Assembly (NCBI GenBank): GCA_964460655.1
Contig: CAYWSH010000093.1
Location: forward strand, 1 to 13,734
DNA from: CAVUAF01 sp964460655
GTDB lineage: Bacteria; Acidobacteriota; Terriglobia; Terriglobales; Acidobacteriaceae
DNA length: 13,734 nucleotides
Reading direction: 5' to 3'
In this document: positions 13,408 to 13,734 of the stretch, in pieces
How the letters are laid out: every line of letters begins with the position of its first letter
Numbering within the stretch: the stretch's first letter is position 1
Position numbers and translations under genes: made by a program
Notes under the pieces: model-generated
Told to the model about the DNA's origin: nothing
Database searches by the model: none
Seen by the model: the letters and a program-made list of their open reading frames with translations, nothing else

Positions 13408-13734
13408 TTATTTGGCGCCGCGAATGGCGCGCACCAGGCGCAGCACCGGATCGTAAAACTCGTCGACCACGCGCTCCTTCAGCGGGATGATGGCGTTGTC
13501 GGTGATACGGATGCCTTCGGGGCAAACCTCGGTGCAGCATTTCGTGATGTTGCACAGGCCGATGCCGAGGTGGTCCTTGAGCAGAGCGGTGCGCGACGCG
13601 CCGTCGAGGGGATGCATCTCGAGCCCGGCAACGCGCACAAAGAAGCGCGGTCCGCCGAACTGCTCCTTCTTACTGTGGTCGCGCAGCACGTGGCAGACGT
13701 TCTGGCACAGGAAGCACTCGATGCACTTGCGGAA
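13408..13734 (-). CDS. sdhB: Succinate dehydrogenase/fumarate reductase iron-sulfur subunit (C-terminal part)
   Basis: Only the last 108 residues are in the window; the gene continues beyond base 13734. The visible part starts in a [4Fe-4S] ligand set, C4-x2-C7-x2-C10-x3-C14 ('KCIECFLCQNVCH'), and has a second set, C61-x5-C67-x3-C71-P ('CNITKCCTEVCPEG'), the usual site of the [3Fe-4S] cluster and the third 4Fe-4S ligand. That is the layout of the C-terminal domain of SdhB/FrdB, which passes electrons between the flavoprotein and quinone. 'SKKEQFGGPRFFVRVAGLEM' between the sets fits this family. An extra cysteine, C66, next to C67 is worth noting. The N-terminal 2Fe-2S domain and neighbouring subunits lie outside, so succinate versus fumarate direction is not decided. 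Confidence 0.8.
   Translation of the reverse strand, partial: FRKCIECFLCQNVCHVLRDHSKKEQFGGPRFFVRVAGLEMHPLDGASRTALLKDHLGIGLCNITKCCTEVCPEGIRITDNAIIPLKERVVDEFYDPVLRLVRAIRGAK

Overview
The window is GC-rich, densely coded chromosomal DNA. Its palindromic repeat families (TCATCCTGAG...CGAAGGA elements, CCGTCCCTC...GGCTAAAGCC elements, 'DPTLSRQ' elements) resemble those I associate with Acidobacteriota of the Terriglobia/Koribacter type. Gene content fits: exported glycoside hydrolases, a PilZ protein, soluble two-component proteins and a small Cys/His protein. The phylum is an inference from pattern memory, not from a search.

Layout. 1-629: no convincing gene until 630; a mosaic of palindromic repeats including a 29-bp-stem hairpin, then a candidate promoter and 5' UTR hairpin. 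630-1094 (+): small Cys/His protein. 1138-1605 (-): exported VOC/glyoxalase-fold protein, divergent from an aldehyde dehydrogenase of the delta-1-pyrroline-5-carboxylate dehydrogenase (RocA) type at 1663-3240 (+). 3244-3795: three tandem 54-nt repeats, a GIY-YIG nuclease starting at the repeat edge, and two inverted repeat copies inside the 3' end of its reading frame. 3870-5558 (+): CheY-like response regulator and soluble PAS histidine kinase, converging on 5612-6586 (-), a PilZ protein and a LuxR-type regulator whose receiver has lost the phosphorylation residues. 6853-10107 (-) and 10293-12653 (+): divergent exported GH38 alpha-mannosidase and GH2 glycosidase. 12859-13734 (-): TPR-like protein downstream of an SdhB-type iron-sulfur subunit that runs off the window.

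How the genes may work together. GH38 and GH2 share a 185-bp divergent control region and both carry export signals (Sec/lipoprotein and Tat), suggesting joint extracytoplasmic breakdown of mannose-containing glycans. The regulator/kinase pair is a plausible cognate phosphorelay; the PilZ/LuxR pair points to c-di-GMP input.

Most unusual is the interaction of repeats with genes. One repeat family surrounds a GIY-YIG nuclease gene, a REP/RAYT-like arrangement with a different nuclease class. A second family occurs as two exactly 51-nt copies, in frame, inside both glycoside hydrolase genes, with a compensatory base-pair change in the hairpin. A third family appears to supply the ribosome binding site of the GH38 gene and the stop codon of the GH2 gene.
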